DNA of 64,000 nucleotides from Bacteroidota bacterium (lineage in GTDB: Bacteria > Bacteroidota > Bacteroidia > Bacteroidales > Prolixibacteraceae): contig JAJRSD010000016.1 of the NCBI GenBank assembly GCA_024278975.1, positions 1 through 64,000 on the forward strand, read 5' to 3'. Each line of letters starts with the position of its first letter. The stretch's first letter is position 1. Position numbers and translations under genes: made by a program. This document shows, piece by piece, positions 54,243 to 64,000 of the stretch. The notes under the pieces were generated by a model. That model had not been told where the DNA came from, did no database searches, and was given only the letters and a program-made list of their open reading frames with translations.

Positions 54243-55409
54243 CTACTCTCTCCTAATCCAGGGAAAAACAATAATCAAAGCCGAAATCAGATAAATTCCC
54301 CCGGCGAGAATAAATGCATAATTCAAACTAATATTATCGGTAATCCAGCCAAGTAGCGGTCCAATTACAGCAAAAGTTATTCTGATTATGAAATTACGAA
54401 CCGATAACATTGTAGCACGCACTTCGCTTTCGGTGTAAAGATTTATGTAATTTTTGAGAATCGGTGTTGCAATTCCGCGTACTAAATAGAAGAGAAACAT
54501 AAAGGCAATTCCCCAAAAAGTAATTGCAATTCCGGCAAGAAAATAACCGATGGACAATAACAAAATAATCACTAATAATGTGTATCGCTTTCCTAAAAAT
54601 ATTTCAACACGATGGGCAAAAACAGAGGAGACGCCTACTGTTAAATTTAAGGCGGTCCAAAATATTCCAAACATTTCAACAGGTAAATCAATCGCTTTAA
54701 AAAATGGTTGTACCAGCCACGCAAAAGTTAAAGTTGCCGTGCCGGTTACTGCCGAAAGTAAAATAGAAATACGTAGATTTTTATTGACAACAAACGTTTT
54801 ACCGATATTTTTAAGCAGCTTTTTTATCGAATGAATATGTTCAGTTGCATGAATTTTAGGTTCGATTAAAGTTAACGTAGCAGGAATTGCCATTGCTGCC
54901 ACAGCAAACTGAAAATAGAACGGAGTCCGTAAACTTATTGCCGCCAGAAAACCACCAATAATACCTGCGAATGCCTCTGCAAAATTCCCAACCGATGTAA
55001 TTCTGCCTTCCTGTTTTGTGTATTCTTTAGTTTTATTATCAGCTTTTAAACTATCGAAAAGCATTGCCGAGTCGGCACCAGAAACGAAGGAGTGCCCAAT
55101 TCCAAGAATTATTTCGGCAACTGCAAATGCCCAGAACCCATAGGAAAAACTGTATGCTAAAAACCCGGCACTTCCTAAAACAGCTCCTAAAATCAATGTT
55201 TTTTTTCGTCCCCAAATGTCTGCCATCCAACCCGATGGAATCTCCATAAAAACAATTGCAAGGGAATAAATAGCTTTCAGAATAAAAATATCGTGCATTC
55301 CCATTCCGTTATCCTGATAAAACAAAACAACAATTGGCATTACCATGTTAAACCATTTCGATATCTTAACAATATAAAGTCGTGGAATATTTTTACTGAA
55401 ATTTGCCAT
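54243..55409 (-). CDS. Major facilitator superfamily transporter
   Basis: This 388-residue inner-membrane protein has about twelve helices. The loop 2-3 motif reads GWMADIWGRKKTL, and later parts (GIGHSFVSGADSAMLFDSLK) match an MFS group with DSLK-type loops. The substrate is unknown; drug or sugar efflux are both possible. It is divergent from asnA. Confidence 0.92.
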   Translation of the reverse strand: MANFSKNIPRLYIVKISKWFNMVMPIVVLFYQDNGMGMHDIFILKAIYSLAIVFMEIPSGWMADIWGRKKTLILGAVLGSAGFLAYSFSYGFWAFAVAEIILGIGHSFVSGADSAMLFDSLKADNKTKEYTKQEGRITSVGNFAEAFAGIIGGFLAAISLRTPFYFQFAVAAMAIPATLTLIEPKIHATEHIHSIKKLLKNIGKTFVVNKNLRISILLSAVTGTATLTFAWLVQPFFKAIDLPVEMFGIFWTALNLTVGVSSVFAHRVEIFLGKRYTLLVIILLLSIGYFLAGIAITFWGIAFMFLFYLVRGIATPILKNYINLYTESEVRATMLSVRNFIIRITFAVIGPLLGWITDNISLNYAFILAGGIYLISALIIVFPWIRRE

Positions 55410-55552
55410 AAATTAGTTTTGCAAAAATAGTAATCGTAAAAGGGTACACAAATTACTACTAAATACTTTTCATAAGTTTTAAGTGCGTTTATCAATTTGG
55501 TTAATAATTAAAACTTTACATGTTATTTTTCTTTCAAATTAAAAGAATATTA

Positions 55553-55560
55553 TATTTTTG
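55553..55560 (+). promoter_or_regulatory. Putative -7 element of asnA
   Basis: TATTTTTG matches TANNTTTG, 28 bases before the asnA ATG. The -33 region is weak. Confidence 0.4.
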
Positions 55561-55588
55561 CTAAATATTAAAATTTAAAAATAGAATA

Positions 55589-56623
55589 ATGAAGTTATCA
55601 ATTCCAAAAGATTACAAACCAATATTAGATGTAAATCAGACCGAGCAGGCGATTAAACAGATTAAGGATTTCTTTCAACTAAATTTGGCTTCAGAACTGA
55701 GATTAAGACGAGTAACAGCACCTCTTTTTGTAAAAAAAGGTACTGGTATTAACGACAATTTAAATGGGGTCGAGCGTCCTGTTTCATTCCCTATGAAAGA
55801 TTTGAACGAGGATGTTGCCGAAATTGTACAGTCGCTTGCAAAATGGAAACGAATGGCTTTGGCAAATTTGGGAATAAAAGATGGCTTCGGACTTTATACC
55901 GATATGAATGCTATTCGTCCTGATGAAGAGTTAACCAATATTCACTCGTTATATGTTGACCAGTGGGACTGGGAACGTGTGATTACAGCGGAGGATCGCA
56001 ATCTCGATTTCCTAAAATATATTGTTAAGAAAATATATTCGGCAATGGTTCGTACCGAATATCATATTTGCGAAACTTATCTCGATATTTTCCCCGAACT
56101 TCCTGAGGAAATAACTTTTCTACACACCGAAGAACTGGCGGCAAAATATCCTGATTTAACACCTTTCGAACGCGAAACAGAGGAGGTTAAAAAGCATGGA
56201 GCAATTTTCGTGATCGGTATCGGTGGCGAAATGCCAAATGGTGAAATTCACGATGGCAGAGCACCTGACTACGACGATTGGAGTTCAGCTACTGGAAATG
56301 GATTTATAGGTTTAAATGGTGATATTATTATTTGGAACAGCGTGTTAAACCGTGCTTTCGAAATTTCATCGATGGGAATCAGGGTCGATAAAAAAGCTCT
56401 TATGAAGCAGTTAAAAATTAGAGATACCGAAGACAGAACTGAATTATTGTGGCACAAAATGTTGCTGAACGATGAAATGCCGTTAACAATTGGCGGAGGA
56501 ATTGGGCAGTCACGCCTGTGTATGTACTTTCTTAAAAAAGCACATATTGGCGAAATCCAGTCGAGCATTTGGCCCGATGAAATGATTAAAGAGTGCAAAG
56601 AGAACGATATCAATCTGTTGTAG
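55589..56623 (+). CDS. asnA: Aspartate-ammonia ligase (AsnA)
   Basis: This 344-residue ammonia-dependent asparagine synthetase has a class II aminoacyl-tRNA-synthetase-like fold. Recognisable parts are LRLRRVTAPLFVKKGTGINDNLNGVERPVSF, WKRMALANLGI, LHSLYVDQWDWE-like SLYVDQWDWERVI, GRAPDYDDWSS and GGGIGQSRLCMYFL. It makes asparagine from aspartate, ammonia and ATP. Single gene, followed by tRNA-Arg. Confidence 0.97.
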   Translation: MKLSIPKDYKPILDVNQTEQAIKQIKDFFQLNLASELRLRRVTAPLFVKKGTGINDNLNGVERPVSFPMKDLNEDVAEIVQSLAKWKRMALANLGIKDGFGLYTDMNAIRPDEELTNIHSLYVDQWDWERVITAEDRNLDFLKYIVKKIYSAMVRTEYHICETYLDIFPELPEEITFLHTEELAAKYPDLTPFERETEEVKKHGAIFVIGIGGEMPNGEIHDGRAPDYDDWSSATGNGFIGLNGDIIIWNSVLNRAFEISSMGIRVDKKALMKQLKIRDTEDRTELLWHKMLLNDEMPLTIGGGIGQSRLCMYFLKKAHIGEIQSSIWPDEMIKECKENDINLL

Positions 56624-56756
56624 AAATACCTGTTCCAATTATTTTGAATAATGTTTTTTGAAATTTGTTCATCGCTATTTAATATTTATTTGAATTTTGG
56701 GTTTTGCTTATTGTTATTCATGTTTTAAAAATTATCTTTGCACCGCAAAAAAGGAT

Positions 56757-56830
<74 letters not shown>

Positions 56831-56860
56831 CAGGTTTAAAAAGCTAAAAACAAATAAATT

Positions 56861-56900
56861 AGAGAGGGTTTTACAAGAGTAAAACCCTCTCTCTTTTTTT
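56861..56900. terminator. Terminator after tRNA-Arg
   Basis: A 14-bp stem (AGAGAGGGTTTTAC ... GTAAAACCCTCTCT) is followed by a T-run. It lies between the tRNA and the convergent beta-helix gene. Confidence 0.88.
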
Positions 56901-56971
56901 GCTCTTGTACAGCCTTATTTGTACCATTATACGGTAAATGTTTATAAATAATATTGAGAACTATTTTTATT

Positions 56972-59548
56972 TCAAATTTTAGAATTGCCCAAAAGAATAA
57001 CTTTTTGTGTTGAAATTGAATTTGAAGATTGCAGCCTGACAAAATAAGTTCCTGCGGAAACAACTTTTCCTTCACTGTTTTTTCCATCCCAAATCAAGCG
57101 GTTGATGCCATTTTTTGCTGTTGGCACGTTGAGAGATTTCATCTTATCTCCCAAAAAATTAAAAATGTCGATATTAAATTGGGAAATTCCATCGGAATAA
57201 AACTGAATGGTAACCGTTTTAGAAGCTGGGTTCGGGTAACACAACAACGACTGCTCCTTGTCGGGGGCACTTATTTTTCTGCTGCTTGTTGAAGGTTCAT
57301 CGTAAATATCGGTCAGTTCGCCCCGTTTGTACAACGAAACATTTGCCGGCCATGCAATTTGAATTTTATCTGCCCCGGAAATCTCTTCACGAAGGAGGGG
57401 GAATTCAGCGTCATCGTTTTTACGGTCGAGAACAACCGTTGCTAACAATATATTATTGCTGTTTCCTAAAATCTGATTGTAGCCGCCAGAGCCTTCAGTA
57501 ATGGCAACAATTAATCGTCCCATTCCGTAAATGGCAATATTTTCCGAGTCGCGGATAATTACCGACGGGCTCCTCCCCTCTCGTTTAATACTGTGAATCC
57601 GTATGTTAGCAGAGTTTAAAATTTCCAGATTAGTACCGAGGTCATCAATATTTCCGGTACTCCGGGTTTTTGTCGATTCCATATTCAACCCGTAAAAAGT
57701 AAGCGGCTGGTTTGTATTTTCGATGAAAACCTGCCTGCCTGCAACACTCGACGCAGCCTCCTCCTGATGCGGGGTGATAAAATGGCTGCCTCCTGCATTT
57801 CCACTGAAATGGTAATTGTAACGGGGTTGTTTTCCATAATAGGTTCCCCATTTTTTACCATGCCGGCACATCATTATCTTCGAGTTTTCACCCGCTTTCC
57901 AGTGAATAAAACCACCTGTAATATTGGCTGCTGAAGTTGCCTCATCCTCAAAACCGATAAAACCGAAAAATGTGGTAGCATTTGCATCGTCAACAGTCTC
58001 AACCATCGCACGGCTGTATCCTCCCTTCCACTTCGAGGTGGAGTATAAATTTGAAAAATTCTGGTCAACCCCGAATAGCTTTGTGCTCGCTTTTAAAATC
58101 AGCGGTTTGCTGATGATGTATTTCCCTTTTGGCAGAAAAACCTCGTCGTTTGCCGAATTGTCGATTGCATTCTGGATAGCTGCCCAGTCGTCGGTAACGC
58201 CATCTCCTTTTGCATTGTAGGGTGACTTTTTAACATTTGCCGTTTTTGTGTCAAGCCCCTCGTAAAAAGGCAGCTTTTCCCATAAATGCCGCGACAATAG
58301 ATTTTCGGGCGGATTTATAGTATCCACTTTTGTTAACGGTTCGGGTATCTGTTTTATCTCGCCATCGATAACCGAATAAGTCTCAAAAAGTTTTGTATTG
58401 TTGGCTTTTCTTTGGTCGTTGTAAGTGTACTCTTTTACCTGTTTCCAGACTTCATTTCCCGCGATTGCCACTCCCTTTACACTTTTAACAATCGCTGTGG
58501 CACCTTTTACAAAAACATTTTCCAGATAGATACTTTTTCCAACCGAATTATCGATGGCAGTACCACCATTTTTCATCTCTATTTTACTGTCAACCAGTGT
58601 TATTGTACCGGTTGCCGACGGATACCAACTTTTATTGGATACATGAATTGCCTTTTTTGCGTTGGTAACAATGTTTAAACCCACAATTGAAAAAGGGCAA
58701 AAATCTTCGGAAGTAATTGCAAATTCAGTCTGGTTGTACAATCGCGCGCCAACCAAAACCGCACCGGCTGCGTTACCGTTGTTGTAAATGCCATATTTCC
58801 CTCCTTCAATTTCAACATTGGCAATAAACGAATTCCTCCCCGGTACGCCAAGAATTCCACAATAACCTCCGGTTGCCACGAATTTGCAATCGTAAATTCC
58901 GCAATACTGCGCTGCATTAAAAGCTCCGGCTATGGCTCCGGCATGTTCGTTTACATCAAAATCAATATTTCTTATTTCCCAGCCAAAAATTACATTGGGC
59001 TGACTCATGTAATTTGGAGGAACCCCGGTAAGCGGATTGTCGGGTTCGACTTTCGAAATGCCTTTATTGTTGGTTGCCGAAAAATACCGCCAAACAATTA
59101 TTGGTCGCGGGCTGCCGGGATTATCAAATCCAACGGCATCTGCTGAAAGTTTTATGAGCGGCCGTGAGTTTCCGGCATAGGAACCAACCAAAACATGCGC
59201 TTTTTTCCCGGGTGGATTGCTGGGGCGATTTCTGCCGGAATCCCAAAAAGCCCAATAGTAACACTTTAAAACATCGGAAACGAGATAAGTTCCCTCGGGG
59301 AAAAAAACCACCAAATTATTTTCGTAAGCATCGTCAATCGCTTCCTGAATCCCCGCGCGGGAATCTCCTGTTCCATCGGGATTAACGCCGTTGTAATGGG
59401 TAACAACGAGATAACCCAGTTCGTAACGGGCATCGTCTTTCGCTGACTGTGGAATGGTTGCCCATGCCGGGTTTTCAGAAAGGAATGTCAGGAGAAATAT
59501 TGTGAACAGAATGGGGACGATGGAAGATTTTAAGGATATGATTTTCAC
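56972..59548 (-). CDS. Secreted double beta-helix GH55-like protein with T9SS tail
   Basis: This 858-residue exported protein has a signal peptide (ending near SENPAWA). Two pectate-lyase-3-type beta-helix domains follow: one starting GVNPDGTGDSRAGIQEAIDDA (about 54), the other NAKGDGVTDDWAAIQNAIDN (about 450). This twin arrangement is the hallmark of GH55 exo-beta-1,3-glucanases and related lyases. A C-terminal type IX sorting domain (about 775-858: LCYPNPASKTVTIQFYSDG ... GTYFVRLQ) ends the protein. It probably acts on a surface or external polysaccharide. Substrate and catalytic residues cannot be fixed by eye. Confidence 0.87.
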   Translation of the reverse strand: MKIISLKSSIVPILFTIFLLTFLSENPAWATIPQSAKDDARYELGYLVVTHYNGVNPDGTGDSRAGIQEAIDDAYENNLVVFFPEGTYLVSDVLKCYYWAFWDSGRNRPSNPPGKKAHVLVGSYAGNSRPLIKLSADAVGFDNPGSPRPIIVWRYFSATNNKGISKVEPDNPLTGVPPNYMSQPNVIFGWEIRNIDFDVNEHAGAIAGAFNAAQYCGIYDCKFVATGGYCGILGVPGRNSFIANVEIEGGKYGIYNNGNAAGAVLVGARLYNQTEFAITSEDFCPFSIVGLNIVTNAKKAIHVSNKSWYPSATGTITLVDSKIEMKNGGTAIDNSVGKSIYLENVFVKGATAIVKSVKGVAIAGNEVWKQVKEYTYNDQRKANNTKLFETYSVIDGEIKQIPEPLTKVDTINPPENLLSRHLWEKLPFYEGLDTKTANVKKSPYNAKGDGVTDDWAAIQNAIDNSANDEVFLPKGKYIISKPLILKASTKLFGVDQNFSNLYSTSKWKGGYSRAMVETVDDANATTFFGFIGFEDEATSAANITGGFIHWKAGENSKIMMCRHGKKWGTYYGKQPRYNYHFSGNAGGSHFITPHQEEAASSVAGRQVFIENTNQPLTFYGLNMESTKTRSTGNIDDLGTNLEILNSANIRIHSIKREGRSPSVIIRDSENIAIYGMGRLIVAITEGSGGYNQILGNSNNILLATVVLDRKNDDAEFPLLREEISGADKIQIAWPANVSLYKRGELTDIYDEPSTSSRKISAPDKEQSLLCYPNPASKTVTIQFYSDGISQFNIDIFNFLGDKMKSLNVPTAKNGINRLIWDGKNSEGKVVSAGTYFVRLQSSNSISTQKVILLGNSKI

Positions 59549-59619
59549 ACTTATCTGTTTAGCTATTAAATTTGTCTTTTTTCAATTGCCTCAAATATCG
59601 GATTTCTTTTCTGTTTTTG

Positions 59620-61476
59620 CTACTCTTTCAATAAAGTACTACCCAAATTATAGTTCTGAATTTTTGGTAAACCGGCGTTTCCAACTCCTCTCTCCATCAA
59701 ATTTTCTATTTCCGAAAAATAGTTTTGATAAACGCCTCTAGGATTTGTTTTCTTGTTTTTACAAACCGATGCTGCCATTCCTATCACCTCACCCATCATT
59801 CCGGTGGTTCGCATTAATCGCACTGTACCAAGTGCCACATGCGATACGCTGATATTGCGACCTGCCATCATCAGATTATTTACATTTTTGGAATATAAAC
59901 AGCGGAACGGAATTGGATAGGGATAAATTGCAATGTGTTTTGCAATCGACTTAAACGGAGCTCCGGGAAACAACTCTACATTTTTAGGGTCGGGATAATG
60001 CAGGTCAATCGTCCATGTTGTGGGTGCAGTTCCATCGGGATAAATTCTCCGTTCGGTTAAATCCTGTTCAACCAAAATATAATCGCCAACCAATCGGCGC
60101 GACTCGCGTTTACCGGCAACAAAAGCTACCCATATTAACTGTTCATTGGCAAACTTCTCATTTTCTGCTAAATGATTTTTCACATACGACCAGTTGGAGA
60201 AAACAACGAGTAACCCGTAATCGCGTACTTGTTCCAGATTTTTTGTCATATCGAGTCCCATTCCCGTTTCCCAGTTCCAGTCGCCACGAGTAATAGCTTC
60301 GGCTTTTTCATCATTCCACGGCAATCCCCATTTAATATCGGGAAATTTACTCACGGCACTTTTACTCTCGGCAAACCATTGTACCGATGCGCCCATCATT
60401 AAGCTGTCGGCTTTTTGCGGTGCAGTTTTTTCACCAAAAACAGCGACACCTTCACGGCCGGTCATAAAATCGGCACCTGCCAAAACTCCGATAGTTCCGT
60501 CGCCTGTACAGTCGGCAAAAAGAGGAGCTTTAAAAACCAGTTTCTCTCCGGTTGCAATATTTTGTGCTGTAACTGATTTAATAGTACCATTTTCGGTAAC
60601 CACTTTGTTGGCATGAAAATTCAGAAACAGTGAAATATTCTTTTCAGCCAAAACTGCACTTAACTTTTTATCGTCTTCGTAATACTTGCCGGGCTGGGCA
60701 TTACCACCACGCAAAGGACCAATTTCATTAACTAAATTCCCGAGAGCCGGATAAGGTTCCTGATTAATTCTGGCTCCGAGATGGACACGCACCTCCGAGC
60801 TATTGTTGCCACCCAGCACAGGTCGGTTTTGAATAAGTGCCACTTTTACTCCCAGCCGGGCAGCAGAAATTGCTGCGCAAGTCCCGGCCACTCCGCCGCC
60901 AACAACAACAAAATCGAATTTGCCAGCCCTCTGTGGTTTTTCCAACTTACGTTGTTTTTTTGTTTTATAATTTGTAAAATCATTATAATTATTCGATGGG
61001 ATAAAATCTGGGTCGGTGGTAAAGATTATTGCATCGCACCGACCGTTAAAACCAGTTAAGTCGTGCAACGAAACGGTATTCTCTTTTTCAGAAATATCAA
61101 CTTCACCTCCGGCTTGCCAAGCCCACTCTTTACTTTCTGTCCCAAATATTTTGTCGATTGGTTGACCATTTATCAATAACTGAAATTTCCCCGGGGCATC
61201 GTTTTCTGACCACTGTGCCGCCCAGTTGCGTGTGCGGACAAAAAGATAGTAAGTTCCGGCTTTAGGAAATTTTACTTTTGTTGAGGCATCTTCAACCTGA
61301 ATTCCCAGACCGTGCGCCATTAAATATGGCGAGCCCATCACATCCATAAACTGTTGGTCGATTACCCAGCCACCCGGGTTTTCAAAACTTTCGGCTTCTA
61401 TAAAAATTGTGTTGGTTTTAGCAAATGCAATTGTTGCAAACAGAATAAGTATGGCGTTAAAGGTAATTCGTTTCAT
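59620..61476 (-). CDS. Secreted FAD-dependent oxidoreductase with N-terminal carbohydrate-binding-like domain
   Basis: The product is 618 residues. It has a signal peptide (MKRITFNAILILFATIAFA), a jelly-roll domain (about 22-155: IFIEAESFENPGGWVIDQQF ... KAGTYYLFVRTRNW) of the kind seen in carbohydrate-associated proteins, and a PF12831-like FAD domain with dinucleotide motif GGGVAG at 193-198 and VLGGNNSSEVRVHLG. The end has NLMMAGRNISVSHVALGTVRLMRTTGMMGEVIG. It may oxidise a sugar or its product in the periplasm. It lies between the beta-helix protein and a large lipoprotein on the same strand. Confidence 0.87.
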   Translation of the reverse strand: MKRITFNAILILFATIAFAKTNTIFIEAESFENPGGWVIDQQFMDVMGSPYLMAHGLGIQVEDASTKVKFPKAGTYYLFVRTRNWAAQWSENDAPGKFQLLINGQPIDKIFGTESKEWAWQAGGEVDISEKENTVSLHDLTGFNGRCDAIIFTTDPDFIPSNNYNDFTNYKTKKQRKLEKPQRAGKFDFVVVGGGVAGTCAAISAARLGVKVALIQNRPVLGGNNSSEVRVHLGARINQEPYPALGNLVNEIGPLRGGNAQPGKYYEDDKKLSAVLAEKNISLFLNFHANKVVTENGTIKSVTAQNIATGEKLVFKAPLFADCTGDGTIGVLAGADFMTGREGVAVFGEKTAPQKADSLMMGASVQWFAESKSAVSKFPDIKWGLPWNDEKAEAITRGDWNWETGMGLDMTKNLEQVRDYGLLVVFSNWSYVKNHLAENEKFANEQLIWVAFVAGKRESRRLVGDYILVEQDLTERRIYPDGTAPTTWTIDLHYPDPKNVELFPGAPFKSIAKHIAIYPYPIPFRCLYSKNVNNLMMAGRNISVSHVALGTVRLMRTTGMMGEVIGMAASVCKNKKTNPRGVYQNYFSEIENLMERGVGNAGLPKIQNYNLGSTLLKE

Positions 61477-61492
61477 CTGAAAAAGTATTTTA

Positions 61493-63973
61493 CTATTTGT
61501 ATTCTAACCATGTAGTAGCTGTACAGTTTGTATCGGTAATAAAACGTATCCAGCGTGCCTGAAAACTTTCAGGAAATTCGTATTTATATGTTTCTCCGGG
61601 TTTAATAGTTATCTCTTTATACAACATCCACGGACCGTGACCAATTGGGTTAACCTCAAATTTAAAAGTAACTGCTTTGCCTGAATCATGAGAAATTTCA
61701 ACCAATTTTTTATCGTAGAAACCAATTAAATACGGGTCGGAAGAAGTGCCTGCTTTTACCTGCGAATCTTTCCACGGACCGCCGTGTCCGGTGGGTTTTC
61801 CCATCTCCCATAAATCGTCGATTGTGCCCACCCAAACGGCAGCATTTCCATCGTCGGAGCGGATAATATGTTCGCCTGCTTTTGCATTCGAGTCAATACC
61901 GCTCATTACCAACATTCCACGATACGAAGCATAATCGTGAATACGGAAATTGTGCGATGCTACCGGTCTTATTTTAGCAAAACCATCGGCATTCTCGGCG
62001 GGGAGTTCGTAAAATGTGCCGGAGCAATTAAACAGGTCGCGTTCGGTTGCAACTTCACGACAAATACGTAATTGTGCCCTGTCTATTAATTTTTTGAATG
62101 AGTCATTCCCAATCGGCAACCGCCATCTGCGGTTTTTATCGTCGATAATCAGAACCGATGATTCTTCAATATCAACTACATTTTCAGGAATGGCAAATTT
62201 CTCTTTTATGAATGAATTTGTTTCGTAATCATCTTTTTTTATCAGGTTCAAACTTTTATCCAGTTCATAATAACCGGTTTCAGTAACCAATCCGTTTGTA
62301 AAATTCATTGCTGAAATACCAAGTGCACGTCGGTTGTCTCCCAGACCGTATAATAATCCGCCAATTACTTTAGGTTCGTCAACCTTTGCGAGTCCTATAA
62401 ACATATCGGATGGTTTTCCGGAACGTTCATCATTATTGGTATAATTAAAGTTTATTGTGGCAATGGTATTCGATTTTGCAATAACACGAATCCATTCTCC
62501 CTTTTCTTCTGAATTAAATTCAATGTTTGCCGATGCTCCGGCTATCAAAGCAACAGTTTTTAATACTTCCCAATTCCTGTTCCCATTTTTATCCACCTCG
62601 AAAACAAAAGCAGCATCCGATGTACCTGCATTTTGAACCCACGCGGTCCTTTTTTCCCAACCCGCAAAAAGCATTGGTTCTGATATTTCATTAGCTTTCA
62701 CTTCTTCGTTCAGCCAAACCGAGCCGGAAGCAGTATTTGGTCCTAATTCATCAGGTTTTTCGAACGAGGTAAACCACAAATTTGAGTTCGATTGTCCCGG
62801 TCCTTCAATGTTTCCCTTCTGTTTTCTTTTGTTGAGAAACTCTTTTTGAGCAGAATCGTCGCACCCAAAAACAAGTTGGTTGTTCCATCGTGCGTAATCT
62901 CCAATTACTTTTAAATAGGCTGAACGCGGACGAATTCCTGATGAGTTTTTAGCAGTAAAATTTTCAGGGAATTTCCAGAACATTCCGTGCATGGTCATCA
63001 AATAATCCGGGGTTTCTTTTGTGCCAATATCACGAATCCGCGGCCACTCAGTGTTCCAACCATGTGCACCGTCGTAACTGTGACTTGCTTTTGGCAGACG
63101 ATAAAAATCCCAACCCGTTTCAGGATTCCGGACGCCCAATATAATTGATTTATGATCCCAGCCGGTTGCCCAAATCGGGTCGGTTTTGGGGTTCTCATTT
63201 CCGTAAATTCCGCCCGGTCCTGTAACTTCAACAAACTGGTTACGACGAACTGCTGTCCAGTTTTTACCGTTCCACTCGGCAAGTACACCGGCTTCAATAT
63301 CAAAATCGGTTAAAGCTTTTGCTGAAGCTTCGCCGTTATTGGAATATACCATAACTCCCTGCCCTGAATATAAACCTTTGCCGTGTGCGCCGGGCAATGT
63401 GGCATTTTGGGGATTCACATCAGTATCGTCGTGATTAACAAATCGCCCATTTTTATTTCCATCTTTATAAAGAGTGGTTGACACAAGGTTTTTTACATCC
63501 ACTTCGTAGAAACCTTCTTCCATTGTCCCATAGTAAATTTTATCGGCAGGATTGGTTAAATGGCGGGCATTTCCGGTGTGTCTCCCGGGCATTTCGGAAT
63601 ATGGAATTACACGAACATTCCGATTCGTATCGATGACATAAGGACCGATAAAAAGCTGATTGCTCTCTTTATGAATCATACGGTTTGCCGGAGTACCACC
63701 AATACTTTCTTCACGAATAATTTGTTGCAGATTAGGAGTTATTTCATATAATTTATCAGATGAACCCAAAGGTTTATGCGGTCCGTAGGTAATCACCCAA
63801 AGTCGGTCAACCCACGGAACTACAGCGCCAGTTCCACATTCTCCCTCGTTATTGTAATACGCCAGACTTGGGTAAATACCACTTACCTGAACTGGTTTTT
63901 TCGCCTCCTCTTTTTTTGTTTGGCACGAAATCAGAAGAAACAGAATTGCGGAGAGTGAAATTAATTTTATCAT
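61493..63973 (-). CDS. Large propeller-like lipoprotein, unknown function
   Basis: This 826-residue lipoprotein has lipobox LLISC (Cys at 17). The first part looks like a beta-propeller (YPSLAYYNNEGECGTGAVVPWVDRLWVITYG; KIYYGTMEEGFYEVDV; LMTMHGMFWKFP), with beta-sandwich regions near residues 430-520 and at the end. No named family is certain. It is 16 bases upstream of the FAD oxidoreductase gene and leads the run of three, so it is probably part of the same carbohydrate pathway. The window ends just before its upstream region. Confidence 0.75.
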   Translation of the reverse strand: MIKLISLSAILFLLISCQTKKEEAKKPVQVSGIYPSLAYYNNEGECGTGAVVPWVDRLWVITYGPHKPLGSSDKLYEITPNLQQIIREESIGGTPANRMIHKESNQLFIGPYVIDTNRNVRVIPYSEMPGRHTGNARHLTNPADKIYYGTMEEGFYEVDVKNLVSTTLYKDGNKNGRFVNHDDTDVNPQNATLPGAHGKGLYSGQGVMVYSNNGEASAKALTDFDIEAGVLAEWNGKNWTAVRRNQFVEVTGPGGIYGNENPKTDPIWATGWDHKSIILGVRNPETGWDFYRLPKASHSYDGAHGWNTEWPRIRDIGTKETPDYLMTMHGMFWKFPENFTAKNSSGIRPRSAYLKVIGDYARWNNQLVFGCDDSAQKEFLNKRKQKGNIEGPGQSNSNLWFTSFEKPDELGPNTASGSVWLNEEVKANEISEPMLFAGWEKRTAWVQNAGTSDAAFVFEVDKNGNRNWEVLKTVALIAGASANIEFNSEEKGEWIRVIAKSNTIATINFNYTNNDERSGKPSDMFIGLAKVDEPKVIGGLLYGLGDNRRALGISAMNFTNGLVTETGYYELDKSLNLIKKDDYETNSFIKEKFAIPENVVDIEESSVLIIDDKNRRWRLPIGNDSFKKLIDRAQLRICREVATERDLFNCSGTFYELPAENADGFAKIRPVASHNFRIHDYASYRGMLVMSGIDSNAKAGEHIIRSDDGNAAVWVGTIDDLWEMGKPTGHGGPWKDSQVKAGTSSDPYLIGFYDKKLVEISHDSGKAVTFKFEVNPIGHGPWMLYKEITIKPGETYKYEFPESFQARWIRFITDTNCTATTWLEYK

Positions 63974-64000
63974 TTTAGAATTATTTTTGCAACTTTTTTA

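Overview
The window is an AT-rich chromosomal segment of a Bacteroidota bacterium. The evidence is type IX secretion tails on two secreted glycosidase-like proteins, a TonB-dependent receptor with a carboxypeptidase-D-like N-domain, TANNTTTG-type -7 promoter elements, many lipoproteins, and little Shine-Dalgarno use outside one operon. Class I fumarase, ADP-forming acyl-CoA synthetase, AsnA and several sugar-utilisation loci suggest a polysaccharide-degrading, probably anaerobic or facultative, member of the Marinilabiliales/Prolixibacteraceae type. That placement is inference.

Layout. 0.2-5.5 kb: fumarase, then an ABC-2 exporter operon with a NEW3-domain membrane protein. 5.9-7.6 kb: a secreted GH16 glucanase. 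7.6-12.4 kb: a defence island with a single-polypeptide type IIG restriction-modification enzyme followed by a decayed RhuM gene. 12.6-24.1 kb: zinc alcohol dehydrogenase, frameshifted cellobiose phosphorylase, TonB receptor, two tandem PQQ-propeller lipoproteins and small membrane proteins. 24.2-28 kb: rhamnose locus (rhaT-rhaM-rhaA) with a divergent, frameshifted AraC-type regulator. 28-29.7 kb: a mosaic of remnants (sulfatase tail, transposase-like fragment, repeats) and a two-gene DUF7718/DUF5647-like module. 29.7-37.9 kb: cytidylyltransferase/GHMP-kinase fusion, envelope genes (Wzi, sugar transferase, NlpC/P60, PBP4) and two decayed DUF4143 genes. 38-45 kb: crcB and DUF190 split by repeats, a vWA protein, a methyltransferase and ADP-forming acyl-CoA synthetase. 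45-56.8 kb: mostly housekeeping genes (ribulokinase, Ndk, DHH phosphoesterase, two FKBP lipoproteins, YciB-Nudix fusion, RsmI-like methylase, MBL hydrolase, MFS, AsnA, tRNA-Arg) plus a REP-associated tyrosine transposase with its REP array. 57-64 kb: a minus-strand carbohydrate cluster of a double beta-helix GH55-like protein, an FAD oxidoreductase and a large propeller-like lipoprotein.

The most striking observations concern single-stranded DNA transposase (HUH/Y1) domains. One is a stand-alone RAYT among REP hairpins. The other is embedded inside the methyltransferase part of the type IIG restriction enzyme and keeps the HUH pair and the catalytic tyrosine. In both genes a palindromic, REP-like sequence lies in frame in the linker between the HUH motif and the tyrosine helix. 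The window also carries two families of dispersed palindromic intergenic elements (one about 160 bp with perfect 19-bp terminal inverted repeats), a possible cassette-type module, and several single-base homopolymer frameshifts that may be real or may be assembly errors.
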